From Ischnura elegans (taxonomy: Eukaryota; Arthropoda; Insecta; Odonata; Coenagrionidae), in NCBI RefSeq assembly GCF_921293095.1, contig NC_060253.1:96861073-96925072 (forward strand): a stretch of 64,000 nt of DNA, read 5' to 3'. Under the pieces are notes generated by a model, which saw only the letters and a program-made list of their open reading frames with translations, searched no databases and had not been told where the DNA came from. Made by a program: the position numbers and the translations under genes. This document shows, in pieces, positions 1 to 13,710 of the stretch (position 1 is its first letter; every line of letters begins with the position of its first letter).

Positions 1-2362
1 AAGTATGGGTCCAGCGATCGCTCCATTGGTCCCTGAAAACCTTCGGCTGGATCTATCGCTCTGAGGAAAGGAAAAATGATTTGACTGAAATCACAGGGTA
101 AATTTACTGATAACTCAAAAATTACTCAGGCTGCGAGACTGTTTTATTTCAACATAATATCAGTTTTGTGCCAAAATTGAAAAATGTATTCTGGTATTAA
201 TTATTATTTTTTGTGCTTCTAGACTATCAACTTCATTACTACCCGAAATCCCTAAAATATAGCACGGAAAGCCTATTTTTTGTCGCCGTCAGTCAATTAG
301 AAGAGCATATATTTAAATTTGATAATGACACATAATTTGCACCTCTTGGCCACACATGCTGAACTTGAACCAGTAAATATTTTAGCAACTTTCCTCTCTC
401 TGCTATGGACGAAACCTATCGAATGCATCGGAAGAGATGAAGCCAGCATACGGAGGGAAGAGATTCCTCTGTGAGAGCGATCATCCGAAAATGATAACAA
501 AAGACTACCAACCACTACGTGGTGCAACGGTTATTGACGGGTGCCTCGTAACTTCCGACACGCCCATGAGGGCGCAGCACGAAATGGTGAGGCCAGGGAG
601 GCAGTGGCGCGAAGGGATGAGTTTAGGGCAAATGAAGCTGATTTAGATAGGGGTGGTGGAAAGCCATGACTTTGAAGCACTTCAACCACTATTCTCAGCC
701 GGTCACGTGCTCTCCGCTATGGAGTGAATGAACGACGGAGACAATGGCAGTCAATGCTATAATAATTCCCGCGGATACAGACCTCCCGCCGTAAGTGGAC
801 AACTCGCGTTAGCAGATGACGATGATTTGACGGTGGACGTAGCTACGTTGGTGCACCATTACACAAGGACTAATGAGTACATTTAAATCATACATACAGG
901 TACTCCATGCAGCAATTTCTTCTTTCCAAGACTATCAATTTTTAGTTTATTTAATTAGTTCCTTTATGATGTTTGTCTACATAAATGAAAAATGGTCATT
1001 GCATCTACAAAAATATAAGGCAGCCCATAAAAGTAATATATAATACCATAATCTAGCCACATCGGCAAAGAAACAGTGTAGGTTATTTACAGGTCGCCGA
1101 CACAACAACGTGACAAAAATCCTCGTCTTTTATGAAAGTAAACAAGTTCTACATGGTCAGGGCCCATGGACCTCAGAATTTCCGGGGAAATACGAGACAT
1201 CACTTTCAGCATCTCGTAATAAAACAAAATCACTGCATATAACTTTACGAAGTTGGATCAAGCACAAACATGAAGTTAAGCACTGGTCAAATCCTTATCT
1301 CGAGACATAATCTAGCAATCGAAGCCATACTTAACAATCCCGTAAGAGCACAATCGTTAGCTTCCATAATATTTACCATGAAAACATAAGATCCAAGGTA
1401 AAATTAAGGGATGCCCACACAGCCGTACTTCACGGTCCCGATGATATTTTTCTCATTAAAATTCAAGGGAATCGCACCGCCGTAAAAACAACATAACTTA
1501 AGACTGCAATTCCAACTCAAAATCTTGGCGCTCGATCGCCTAACCAGTAAGAAACTACGTACCGCCTCGGGGGCGCACACAACGTCCTCTTAACAGAGCT
1601 TCACGGGCGAAATCACCCTGTTGCTTTCCCACCCAGGCGCCTCATTTGCTAGCAGACAGAGCAGGGGGGAGGGGGGTGAGCGAAAGAGGCGCGACAACGA
1701 GCCCAGGAGACGTCGAAGGGAAACGGAGAGGAAGATGCCGCCAAGGGACAAAGGGAGCGCCAGGGAAATGAACACGCCCTCAGGAGCTTCACTTCGGTTG
1801 CCGTCTCAATTACGCACGGGAGAAAGGGAGAGACAAGGGCGAGGGAGTGATAGGAGAAATCACCGAGGTGAGAGGAAGTTTATAACGACGGACGCGGCCA
1901 AATACCGCCTCGACCCAGGGCGTGTGCTGAGGTGCGAGAAACTAACGCAAGGGGCAAGATTATACGCTGAATTTACACTTTTAAAAGTGTCGAAAATTAA
2001 CTGAAGTACAGAAAGAAAATAATCTTCATCGATCCGACACGTTCATAAAAATTTAAGAACCAATATCGTGTACTCGACGCCATTCATCACTCTCCCAAGA
2101 ACCAACATCTAACTGCCACTCGCACTTTAATACAATTGAGTTGGTTTCCCTAGCAGCCTCGATGCCTTTTCCAAAACTTATTTCTCCACCATATAATACA
2201 TCATTCCGAGATGTCTTCATGATTCACCGTTTGAGCGGACAATGAACGACATAAAAACAAACAAAACAAACTACTACGAAACTGTAGCTCAAGAACTCAT
2301 GCCAGTTCAAAATCGACCAATAACTAATTGTAAGTTAATTTAACCATGACCCGCGACTATTA
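1..2362. other. no gene recognised; GC-rich purine-biased patch at about 1570-1960
   Basis: This is AT-rich non-coding sequence apart from a G+A-rich patch at about 1650-1960, which gives a 127-codon open frame of low-complexity Arg/Glu/Gly composition. I treat that frame as compositional, not as a gene. Confidence 0.5.
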
Positions 2363-2700
2363 TTCAGAGAATGACGGTATTGAACGAAGGGTGATGTCAT
2401 ATTACGCCAAGTGCTCCCTACTCGCTATTTTTTATATAGACCGGCCTGAAGGAGGAATGGAGAACGTTGTTAAATGATGATAAAGGCAGAAATATAAAAT
2501 CAATAATAACACAGGAAACGCGAAACGTCTCGAATACCATAATCGACATTAAAATATCACCGTCCCATAGTTAAAATATCGACCCATGATTAAAATATCG
2601 ATGGTAGGATACCATTATTTCAAAATAAAAGCTGTAACGAAGGAGAAGGGGTGCCATTACCAGTATTTTTCAAGGAATTAACGATAGAACCTAACCAGCG
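2363..2700 (+). repeat. diverged interspersed repeat, copy 1 (partner at 5090-5395)
   Basis: This shares ordered blocks with 5090-5395: gaatgacggtattgaacga, ggaggaat, aaaggcag.a.rtaaaatcaat, acgtctcgaata, and gaaggagaag followed by cattacca. Indels are common, so the duplication or element is old. No termini or coding capacity were identified. Confidence 0.6.
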
Positions 2701-3293
2701 AATGAATGTCATGAAAATCGGAGGACAAATTCTTGCATCCCGTATTATGCTTTCCAAGAGGCACAGCAAGATAAACGTGATAATTATCTAAGAGAATTGC
2801 ATTGATCAAATTCGAATTTTAGGTTTACCCACCGACTAACAGTCAAGTTAAGAAGAGGGGAAAAATTCTTGAGCACAATCTAAATATTTACCGCAGGATA
2901 AAGAAAAATTCACAGCGCGCGCCCAAAGCAGCCAAATCCTTGAAGTGATAAGGAAATTCGAAACCAAGTTATGCCTTAATGGGAAGCGGAGGGAATCATT
3001 TTAAAGCACGTAAATTTAAACTATTGACTCAACAAACCCCTGAAGAAGATATATAACAATCTAGTTAAATGTGCTCACTTTCAGTGGTCAGCTTTTTATC
3101 ACCCTTATTTCATTTATTCCCTCAGCATCTTTATCGATTAAAAACCGTGTCTACTCATCCCATCAATCATTTGATCTACGAAGAAAACCACAATCTTTCC
3201 GCTAAAAATACACCTATAAAGCAAAGCATAAATGCAGGTTAGAAAAACAGGGGAGACCTTCATAGGTTGGTTGGAGGGAAATTAGGAACTGGT

Positions 3294-3339
3294 GAAGAGA
3301 TAGCTGGGTCCTTGACGATGAGGACCCAGCTATCTCTTC
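3294..3339. repeat. perfect 19-bp hairpin with an 8-nt loop
   Basis: Arm 3294-3312 (GAAGAGATAGCTGGGTCCT) is exactly reverse-complementary to 3321-3339, with the loop tgacgatg at 3313-3320. There are no mismatches. It could form a strong RNA stem, but it is shorter than a typical pre-miRNA. It may be a snap-back remnant of a mobile element. Confidence 0.9.
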
Positions 3340-3459
3340 GACGCCGGATTGCAGCAATTGTTCACTACCTGTCTGTCCGGCGACATTCCTTACCTGCGAA
3401 CCACACACGTTGCTTCATTCAAACCCACAACAAATAGTCTCCACTACACCATTTTCGCC

Positions 3460-3652
3460 AGCCTCGGTGGCGGTTAGGTTTAAGTCCTCGCCTACCACAC
3501 CAGAGGTCGCGGGATCGAGTTCCGCCTGAGTAGGTGGTCCATATAAAGGGTTTTGGTGTTCGCGTCGACCGTTGTTAATGTTGGAAATGCCTTTGCAAGG
3601 ACCCTTGTGTGATGTTTACGGGGACGTTGGAAATAAATAAATAAAATAAATA
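3460..3652 (+). mobile_element. tRNA-derived SINE with an AAATA-rich tail
   Basis: A tRNA-like head (ggtggcggttaggtttaagtcc, then the degenerate B box ggatcgagttcc and ccgcctgagtaggt) is followed by a roughly 100-bp body ending in a gaaataaataaataaaataaata tail. The head resembles the one at 16155-16290. RNA polymerase III head plus simple-repeat tail is the standard SINE structure. Confidence 0.75.
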
Positions 3653-5089
3653 CCACGAAGGAGACTGCCTCGTTCTTCTAGCATCAGCACCTACTTCAAG
3701 TCATGGCTCGACGAACCAAATAAACCAATTTAATCAAAATCCACGGCGTTTGAAAAAATTCGTTAACTATCGTACCTTTACTAATTAAAGGCAATAGAAA
3801 TAAAAACATGTCTGTGCCAATCGCAACCAAGCAAACGATTAATAAGCCGGTGTTTACTTCGCGGATAGCCATACCAATTAAATTACAAACCTATCGGATC
3901 TTTAACAAAATATTTGATAAACTGCTCTTTTCTTCATTTTATGAAGGACATGTTCTGAAAATTCATCCGCCAGAATCAACAGCTGAAAAATTAACGATAC
4001 TTCTACCTCCATATGAAAAACCGGATTTTTTGCGATATTTCCACTATTTAAAGTCCATCCCGTTAACTATCGTAAACACATATGTACTCACAACAGAAAA
4101 GCAGATCCAAGAGGACGCTCAGACCTATACTAGAATCAAAGTGAAGAATAAACTAATTCAGGCAACAGGTAATGACAAGTAGGGATCATTAGGTAAAGGA
4201 AAATAAAATAATGCCCGATTCCCAGAATACAATCCACTTATCTGCAAAATAAACGACATAAAATATTTGAGAATGTCAACGTCTTCACTACTAAAATCCT
4301 TCTCCCGATTAAATTAAGTCAGAGGAATAAGCTATTGGTAAAAAGAGGGAAGAATTAAAGTAATTCACAATTAACCTGCCAATAAATGACCACAACAGAT
4401 TATTGTGTTCACTTATGTACTCAAACAGGTGATCAAGTGCACGAGGCGGAAAAGTTTTCAACTGTAACAAGGACTGACACATTTTAGATTTGAATGAATA
4501 GATTTCGCTAACAAAGGAAAGAATGGTATTAACTGCTCATTCCACGCAGTTTATATTGGTATCTCCCTACCGATTTCAAAAATGACGGTATCGAATGAAA
4601 AATCCTTGAAACTAGGGAAGCCAATCAAAATCGCGAAGATAAAATGATCTAACCACGTAACACAGTGTGATCCATATAATTTCAAGATAAGATCCGCGGA
4701 GAATGGTCAAATCTAAATCGAAAAAAAAAATACCCAAAGCAGCATTTCACATCCTTATCCCCTGTTTTCTGCCATCATTTCGCTCTTCAGCTGGACATTC
4801 GTCCCTCGTTTCCTCATTCCGTTCATTAAGCCTATTCTCTTCCTTCCCAAACCAACATCGCTCCAGCCATCACGGAATTCCGCTGACTCTGGAAGCCTCT
4901 CTAACAAACTACTATGCCTCCTCATGGTGCTACGTCACCCACCGTACACATTACCATGTAAACCTTGAATCACAGATAAAGGAAAAGCCAAACTTGAGCA
5001 TAACTTTATCATCATCACATCAGCATTTTATTTTATCTTACATAACAAGAACAGGATATACAATTCATTTAATCATGATCGGCGCATAT
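3653..5089. other. no gene recognised
   Basis: This is AT-rich sequence. The 124-codon plus-strand open frame at 3808-4182 has no recognisable domain and no splice context or relative, so I leave it uncalled. Confidence 0.5.
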
Positions 5090-5395
5090 TTTCCAGTGAA
5101 CGACGCTATTGACCAGAGGGTACTGGAACCTCAATTCACGTACTCCCCAACAGTTAATTTATCACCATTTTTTCTATTCGCCGGGATTAAGGAGGAATAT
5201 AAAGGATTGCAAGACGAAGTTAAAGGCAGACATGTAAAATCAATAATGTTACTGGCAATTCGTCACGTCTCGAATACTTTAAAATATAGAGGGTAGGATT
5301 TTGTTCTTTCGAAATAACCGCGGTCATGAAGGAGAAGACGGGGCCTCATTACCAAGATTTTTCAGGAAATTTATCAGATATAATCCAGAGTACAA
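5090..5395 (+). repeat. diverged interspersed repeat, copy 2 (partner at 2363-2700)
   Basis: This is colinear with 2363-2700. A 197-codon open frame (4703-5296) ends inside it, but the frame has no family resemblance and its shared end is not open in the partner copy, so it is not called as a gene. Confidence 0.6.
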
Positions 5396-6879
5396 CTAAA
5401 AATATGGCAACAAAAAAATAATGCCTGCCACCGGCGCAGAGAGGAGGAATGCAGGTGACGTCAGCCACTTCATTAGCATGAATACAGACCAAAGTCGGAA
5501 GGGCGAAACTTTCAAGAGGTTTAACTCGATAACAACGCCATTACAATGACTGACCGCCGGAGGAAGTCACTACTATTCTCGAAAAGACTTCATTCAGGCA
5601 GGAGTGCCTTCACCCCGGGACGCCCCAATCATCGCGGCGAAGAGAAGAGAAATAGAAGTTCTCGAGCACGTCTGAGCTGAGAGAACACAGAAACAGGGGC
5701 CAAGGCACGGAGAGTCTAACCGTCTATGCGAGAGATATCTTCAGCCTAGAAATAGTGCAGCGGCAGCACCAAAACCCACGTTCGCCTGGCGAACACGATG
5801 ATAAAACAAAATCATAGTAACATAAGATCGGGTACAATTCTAATCGCATCCATTCTCTCCAATTTAAATTTTCCTCAATACATAACACCAACTTTCGATA
5901 ACTACGATTACAATATTCAGCGTTGATGATTAATTATTGTAGTGTACAATGACTAGCGGACGTGCTTCTGCAGATACACTGACATCATTAAAACATTCAA
6001 CGGGATTCTAGGCTTTGAGACATACGAAACGGTGTATTATCCCTTTAAAACCTATAAAAAGTAATACATTATGGATATTTAACTTACTTGTGTCCATTTT
6101 CATACAAAACACTGGGAATTTCCAGCTAAAAAGTTTGAAAGATAACAAGGGCTTTACATCGTCACTTGACGCTGACAAACTGTATTGAAACCGGAAATCA
6201 AACTTCTATGAGATGAACAGCCAATCTGTTCTGTAAATAAATTAGTTTTCCATAAAATTCAGATTGAAAACACACCCTGTGGTCGTTGAGAATTTCCAGG
6301 ATAATACACACAACTAAAAGCACCTTGTACCTGTCGAATTTCCCAAAAATAAAATTCCATAAAGACGCACGTGCGACATGACCGCTATAACATACATCCA
6401 GACAAAAATCGAGCACACTTCGCTCTAAGGTTTGGAGAACACTCCAATCGCTGGAGACAGCATATTACACGTACGAATGATCGCAGAGCACTGCTTCAAC
6501 GAGAGTCAACAAAGAGGTTATCACGAATTCAATTCCGCCCGCGAAATAGAAAAAAAACGGAGGGGGCGGAACAACAATCGAGCTCGGAAGAAGGAGGTGG
6601 CGCAAGGAAGGGAATAAAAGAACACGATCGCGCCGCGAGGAGCGGATGGGAGCGGAGGATGATGGGAAATCGCACTTCCACCTCCCACACCTGTCGCCGA
6701 AAGGTAACGGGCGAATGGGAGGAGGGGGTGAGGGCAGCACAACGAGGAAGGGGATGTAGGAAGGGCATCGGTCGGTCAGGTGGACGAACCCGTGTGCACG
6801 ACGCCGGCCTCCCCACGCCAAGGCAGCGGGGTCGTGGAGAGGAGGGCGGTGGGAAACCATAGCCTCCGTGATGTACAGG

Positions 6880-7510
6880 CCGCAACGTACGAATTTCGAT
6901 TGTCATGTTTGAAATTATTAGGCCCGTTTGTGTACATGTCCATATTGGGATACTATGAAAATTTTCTTATACAACGTTATTTCGGCTACTAATAATTGGT
7001 TAGTACCGAAAAATTCAGCATAATAATTATCATTATCATCAAGTAATCGCAACTGAAGACCTGTGAAGCGCACTATAAAATTTTAACCAACTTATCAACA
7101 CGTCGTTCAACGAAACGCCTCTATTTGAATGTTTTTATTGATCATTTGACTCGTTATTTTTCCACTAAGATACAAAAATTCTTTGATATTTCAAATGAAA
7201 GAGAAGTCACTCATAAAATACACCGTAAGGCTTATGTTTCTCGAACACTGCCGTAAGAGTACTGAAGGGAGGGATGAAACTTTTTATTGTTTTCTTGTAA
7301 TAATTGCCTAAAATTCCCGCTTAAAAAAGACGCATGCTTTCCCTGGAGTATCGATATTCTTGATGAAATTGAATTGACACATAAAGATGAGCGAAAAGGT
7401 AAACTGCTGAATCCTGCTATGATATAATATCATTGGAAGCGCATTCCCCGCGATCCGCGTAGGCTGTCTGAATAAAAGTAAGTGGGGGAGGTAGTGTTCC
7501 GGCCTGAATA
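6880..7510 (+). repeat. diverged long repeat, copy 1 (partner about 19480-20130)
   Basis: Colinear shared blocks with 19480-20130 include atttcgattgtcat, ttattaggccc...tttgt.tatgtcc, ggatactatgaaaattttc, cgtcgttcaa, ctgccgtaagagtactgaag, and gcgtaggctgtctgaataaaagtaag. Indels and substitutions are heavy. Coding capacity and termini are not evident. The G+A-rich block at 6530-6870 just upstream has a loose counterpart at about 19150-19450. Confidence 0.6.
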
Positions 7511-10500
7511 GCTCGGAGACTACGTGGGAAACCAACAATATAAGGCTGGGGCGGGAAATATGCATAAATGGGCGGGAACGGTCGGTATCGCCTCGATTTT
7601 CACGTCCACAGCGGAGCAAACGGAATGGAAGTATGCTGCTCGCTAATGCTGACCGGATCAACAACCAACAACCACGGGTTTCGATGAAGTTCGAGATTGA
7701 AAGGGCAGAATGTTATCATTTACTGACTAACACTCGGGGACACTTGCGTTCGCAGGGATAGATTAGGTGGAGGGATGCTGACTGGGCTCAAGCAATACAT
7801 CCCCAGCATTTACTGCTCACTTGACACATTGAAAAAATAAAAGTTCGCAATCAATGCATACAACCCCGTTAATTAGCAAAAGAGCTAAGAGATAAATGAA
7901 AAAAAACGAGGAAAAACCGTGAGCGCCATTACTGACGGTATTAACTTAAATGAAATTTATCAAGTATTATTCGTTTTTCTTAAATACCCTAAATTAAAGT
8001 AGTACTTTACTTTTCTAAACAGTATATTACTACGCATTTATTAACGAAAACTGAACTGTTGTGGATGCCATAAGCGGAGGTGGTTTCGATAAATCTATTC
8101 CAGATAATACTTGTGGACAAAAAATAACACACTGATAACTCCTCATGCATAACATAGCGTCAAAAATGACGTAAACTTGGAAAACACTTCCATACGGGGC
8201 ATATGAAACCTTAACGTTTGATCGACGAGCGAGCGTAGGTTATAAATATGCAGGAATACTTAATAGAAAATATTTAAACATGAACAGGAAGCGCAGAACA
8301 GTTTAGGCTAGACAATGAAAACAAAAATAAGCTGAGAATAAGTAGATGAACCCGGAAGAATGCCAAACACGTGTCGGTGCTATTTAAAACGCTGTGACAC
8401 AAAAGAATAATTGAAACAGCTGAAAACTAAATATAAACCTAAGAAAAATATCCAGACGAATAAAATGAATGAATAAAGGTCTCTTCCCAACTATATTAGA
8501 CCTTCGGCTAAATTAGCTTCCGCTAACGCCAGAACTATGTGGTCCACTATCAAACCCGTTACGAGCCTACCAACACAATCCACCACGGAACGTGAAACAC
8601 TTTTCGTGAACTTCCAGATACGACTGCATGAACCCGCAGAACTCGCGGACATCCGAACGGGAATTTCCCAGAAGAATGCTTAGAATATTTTCGCTATAGT
8701 CTCAACAGTGCTTATCAGCGCTAACCCTGGAAATTTAGCTTCTTTCATGGAAGATGATAATAAAGAAAGTGTTCCCTGGGTTTGCAAAAGAATCTTAAGC
8801 TTATTGTAAATCTTAACACATCGAGGACGAGAGATGGTGTTTTTACGATTAAGAGGTCATACCTTCATTTTAGCTCTTATTTGGGGTTAGTGAATGTGAA
8901 TAATACGATAATATTCGAGTTACATTAAGAAATCAAAGTCTTTCATTTACGCTTTTAGAATTCAAGTATCCATTTAATAATGGATGTTTGGGTTTCCAAG
9001 GCTACTACTGCGCCACTATGGGATGGCTCGAGGGATCCGCGGCAACTACTGCACCCACTGTGGACATGCCGATGCAAATTTCACGTCCACAATCACCTTC
9101 GCAAAAAGGTCATAATTTGAACTTATACCAGTACCTACAAAATGACGACCACGGAAAAATAATACCTACAGCACATCAGCGGAAACGATCGATGCACGAT
9201 CATTCGAAGAGGCAATACTATTTATTTTTCTCCATTCCGCAGCAATCTCTTCCATCTGCACAGCGAACTATATAACTGCAGTTCGTAACGTTAGTTGGTA
9301 AATAATCGAGCATTATTACTAAAATTTTTGGCGAATAATAATAGTTTCTTGGGGAGTTGCTTCTAGCGAGTCGCATCTCCGACCAGTTAAGTACCTTCAC
9401 TATTGATTATCCTTGTAAATGCTAAACTCCTTATTATTATATTATATTAATTATCCTTGTAAACCTTAAAAAAAAACCGCCAGTGTCTGTTAACGTTGAA
9501 TAATTTGGAACACTGTGGGATTTTCAGGTCCATCTAATGTCATAACAACGGTTCAAAAGAAAAATCATAGAAGAATAGGCGGCAATATTACCAATTAGCT
9601 ATCGGCGATCAAATAACGCTCAGATGTAGCTAAAAAATAAAGTTAAAAATAAAACAAAAAAGTCGTAATCGTCAAAAGCACACGTAATTAGTGAATCCAA
9701 ATAAATGACTCCATATACTTTAACACCCGATCACTTTATATCGGACAAATAACGAGTATATAGGAGCACTTGCGCCTATCTTTCGCCAGATGATATAAAA
9801 TTTAGTAACAAAGGCTACTACTATATTATCCTAACACACATAATTAATTATCTCAAGTACCACCAGATGACAGAATTGTACGGATTCACTACTAACTACG
9901 TGAAGTTTGAGACTAATAATACCCCGTCATCTGTTATAAAACTGGCTACAATTAAAAAAAAATATTTTTACAAGACCATTATTTAAAATTGCATCACTAA
10001 ATCTATCATCTACATCATACCCTGCGAGCCACTTCTAGGGTGTTTAGCAGGGGAAAATGCTGGCAATGCCCGCAACGGATAATAACACGGAGAAATTGCC
10101 TTCCCCAAGGCCAGGTAAATATTCAATGAATATTAAATCCCTCCAGACGCGCATGAATGGCATATAATTCGCGTTGACATACAAGCATATAGTAATTGCC
10201 TCAAATAAGCGTTAATATCTCTCGTTCGGAAATGTGGCGAGAAAAATTAGGAAATAAAATAAACATAAAAAGTAGCCAAAGAACGAAAAGGTTGTATAGA
10301 GATGGCTATACGAGAGAGAATGAAACTGGAATGAAGCTTCCACCACTCGCCATATTAAGCGGCAAACCGTGACGGATAGGGCAGGCGGCGGGATGTGGAA
10401 GGGGTGGTCTCGCATCACGGACTCTACCACGGCTGCACGCTGTAATCCATAACCTCCGCGACCTCGTCATCAACAAAGGACTCTTCCCCATTACAACTTT

Positions 10501-11941
10501 CGACCACGGTGACGGAACACGATAAGGAAAAAAAACGATACATAAGAGATGCGTACTCCAATTGGGAGGGAAATGTGGTACACGGAATGAAAAAAATACG
10601 AGAAATAATTTGGGCCGTAAATTTTCCGAAGTGATATGATTGAAAATAATTACTCTTTCTGATATTCCACGATTACTTTTTCATCGTAAACCGCCAATAC
10701 ATTTCTCTTCGTTCGCCAACAAACAAGGAGTGACATCAAATACGTAGAATGTTCCTACACCGATAGAAGGCACATTACAAAAACATTGAGTTACTATGAA
10801 GGGCAACTATGTGAATCTACAATCACGCACTCACCAAAAAGAAAATTACAAAGCACTAGTCAATATAAAACTATACAATAAAGCATTTCGCTAGGCAGCA
10901 TTGAATGGCAAATAGAAATACTCGATAAGGCAAGGCCTGTTATCTTGGACTGGAGCTTCAAAACCACACGCTTCCATGAAGAAACTCATGTCAGCTTTGT
11001 ATTAAATCAACTGCAAGCGAGATTATTTCACGGCATCAAGATAAAATTCGATTAAAGCTCACAAATGAAATTTAAGACCAGCAAAAAATAGGATATGATA
11101 ACAAACCGATAACATTAAATGAGAAAAAATATATCAATGGAATCTTTATGCAGTTCTAAGATAACAGCAGTTCGATACGTATGCAGTTTTTTCCTAATCG
11201 TAAGCAAAAATTAAATTGCCTATACCATCAGAGATAATTGTGACACACTCATCAACGTAATCGCATGCATTCCGAACAGAAATGATAAGACAACAGAACG
11301 GAAAAGCCGACAGGGCACTAGGTCCCAGGGGAGTGAACCATGATTCTAGAACAAAATTAACTCCGCAAGGCCGAAAACTAGACCATGAAACCATATCCAC
11401 GATCGCGAAGTGACAACAAATTCCTCTTTAAGATGGTACCGTGGCACTAGTTTCCGGAACTTTGATGGTAACACAAATTATAAAATAAAATTCCATTTCA
11501 ACTGACTACGTAAATCCACTCCCGTAACGTCACGTAACCACATCAGTTCTTGCAGAAAAAAAATATCCAAATAATAGGACACACATTAAAAATGAGCAAT
11601 AATAAAGCGCAAGAAAATTCTGTACTTAGAAAGTCCCCAAAAGGAATGAAGTATCTTTCAAATAGCAACGATTTGGTCCGTAAATAAATGGACTATCACA
11701 CGGTCACATAAAATTGAAAATACTATAACCTTAAAGACAATAATTTTATACATGAGAAGAGATGTCATCAAACCCACAGAACACAGTTTAATTACGGCAG
11801 CGAATAACAAACAATCCCAAAAATAGCACAATTAAATTAATTCGATCGATTTTGATGTACCAAATTCAATTCACACAGTAAACATGACGGCATACTTCGG
11901 CACAATAGGTCTCGAGACGTAATCCACTCTTAGAGCGTTTC
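7511..11941. other. no gene recognised
   Basis: This is AT-rich intronic or intergenic sequence. All open frames are short and without recognisable domains. A small internal duplication, ctactgcgccact / ctactgcacccact, lies at about 9003-9060. Confidence 0.5.
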
Positions 11942-12617
11942 AATAGGGTAGTTTCCTTCATCAAAGAAAACGAAAGGCATTGGTTGCGATTCGTTACCCA
12001 CCATAAGTGTGTTCATAATATTAAAATTATTTGGTTTTAGAAGTCCCAGTTTGGACTAATGTTAATGGTCAATTATAACCTCATTTGAAAAAGGCCAGAT
12101 TGGCGCCCATGCGATGCCACTCCACGTGATGTCATAGGGACCTAGTTTCTATACGAGTAGTCACGAGTTTTAAATCGTCTGAGATTACCAATGCATGCAT
12201 GAGACACAGAGCGCAGGTAAACATTTCTTAATAATCAATCACCTATTAAAATTACCTATGGCCGGAAAGTTTCCTTCGTTTGATAGGGTATTAATAATCC
12301 ATAATTAAGCCAGGCGCTACCTGCTAGCAGGCTACTCTACCCTACCGCCATGCTCGTCAGCAAGCAGCCTCCATCGTAGCGGCGTTCATAGCCTCGCACC
12401 CAGGTGGCCTCACACAGCAGCAGCCAGACGACACACGGGCCTTTCCCAGAATTCATACTTAGCCGTCGCGTTTTCGCGAGCTTGAATATTTTCACTTTTC
12501 ATTTAATCGCGAAAAATAGATATCGTCATTTAAAAATCGAAAAGCGAGAAATATATATTCCAGGAGTAATAATCTTTCGATTTAGGCAATAAAAAAATAT
12601 GAGGAAACCACCCTATT
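11942..12617 (+). mobile_element. 676-bp TIR transposon-like element, copy 1
   Basis: It begins AATAGGGTAGTTTCC and ends GGAAACCACCCTATT, an inverted repeat with one mismatch over 15 bp. It is closely similar along its length to 33200-33869 (shared tracts such as aggcattggttgcgattcgt and gagattaccaatgcatgcat). It has no transposase, so it is a non-autonomous DNA element. No convincing target-site duplication was found, so the superfamily is unassigned. Confidence 0.85.
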
Positions 12618-12999
12618 TGACAGAATGCCATCCCGCCCCCAAGGCCGAGAATTACGAAATTCTGGCCGACGAGATTCGGACGCGTGACAAGAGCTCGAAA
12701 AATAAGAAAACAAGGAAAAGCTGAATGGAGACACAGATACGGAAGGTCGAGGAGGAAAGGACCTGGACTCACGAGAAGGTCAAGGAGAAAGACGCAGTGT
12801 CCATAGTACTACCAAACGCAGAGGGATGAGAAGGCGTGGGCATATCGTTCATAGCTGTGCAAAACGGCTTCCGTAATGGGTCATAATCGGCCGGCAGCTT
12901 GTCAGTCATTTCCCATTCCACGTTTTTGTCGGAGAAATTGGTAAAGGGGCCAGACCACGAATGTAACAGAAGAGCGGTGAAATTTACTAGGGTTTTCCA

Positions 13000-13710
13000 C
13001 CGGGCGAGTTGCTTGTAGGCCAAAGTTTCATTGAAGCTGAAGTTGTTTCGGGTCTCCCACCGGGTGAGGTTCTCCATCTCTGCCGACATTTCGAAGGCCG
13101 TGTCGTCCATCGTCAGTGATACGAGTGGCGTCTTCTGTAAACCCATTAAAATGCACCGTGGGTGACAACACTTACGGGGCCACCTTCAGGTCCTCTTCTG
13201 TCATGAAATATGATTTCGTTCTTTCCCGGCGTATGATACTGACGAATTATCCACGGGGTTTCTACCGGGTGAGTTGCTAAAACGCCGACGTTTCGATGGC
13301 TGCCTCTGCGATCGTCCTCAGGGCATCAGAAAAACAGAATCCGAATGTGCCTTCTTATACAGCGGTCTGTTGGTCATAGTATCGACAATAGTCACCGAAT
13401 ATAAACTACCGTGATACAGTCTAACAAGCTTTAAGCTGTAAGTTTTAAGGGCCGCCAACCAGCAGTACGAAAAATCAAGGAAGAAAGGCAGAAAATCAGT
13501 TCGAGCCAATCAGGAGGAACCTGGCTTTTGGCGCAAAACAGATCGACACATAAGAAATCAACATTTTCGGATTGTCATTCCCTGAGGACGATGGCAGAGG
13601 GAGCCACTGATACTTCGAAGGAAGATCTGAGAGAAAGATATTGAAATTGTTTCGAGTTGCCCACCGGATGAGGCTCTCCATCTCTGCCGACGTTTCGATG
13701 GACGATGGGA
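13000..13710. repeat. cluster of three related repeats with a gaaacgtcgg motif
   Basis: Three imperfect copies (about 13000-13110, 13250-13325, 13640-13705) share ccaccgggtgag, tctccatctctgccgac and gacgtttcgatgg (minus strand: CGAAACGTCGGC). Two are paired with cctgaggacgatggcagag or its complement. The combination CTGAGGA...GAAAC followed by GTC resembles the conserved core of hammerhead ribozymes carried by Penelope-like elements, but the core spacing is imperfect. The 125-codon minus frame at 12769-13146 overlaps this repeat and is not called as a gene. Confidence 0.5.

Noticed and set aside
4703-5296. 197-codon plus-strand open frame
   Set aside because: It has no recognisable domain. 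Its end overlaps a decayed repeat that is not open in the partner copy, and its Ser/His-rich start looks compositional.
6371-6906. Several 60-163-codon frames on both strands
   Set aside because: All lie in one GC- and purine-rich block and overlap each other on both strands. No domain is visible, so they are compositional open frames.
12769-13146. 125-codon minus-strand open frame
   Set aside because: Most of it is the repeated ccaccgggtgag...gacgtttcga sequence found three times nearby; it is repeat-derived, not a gene.
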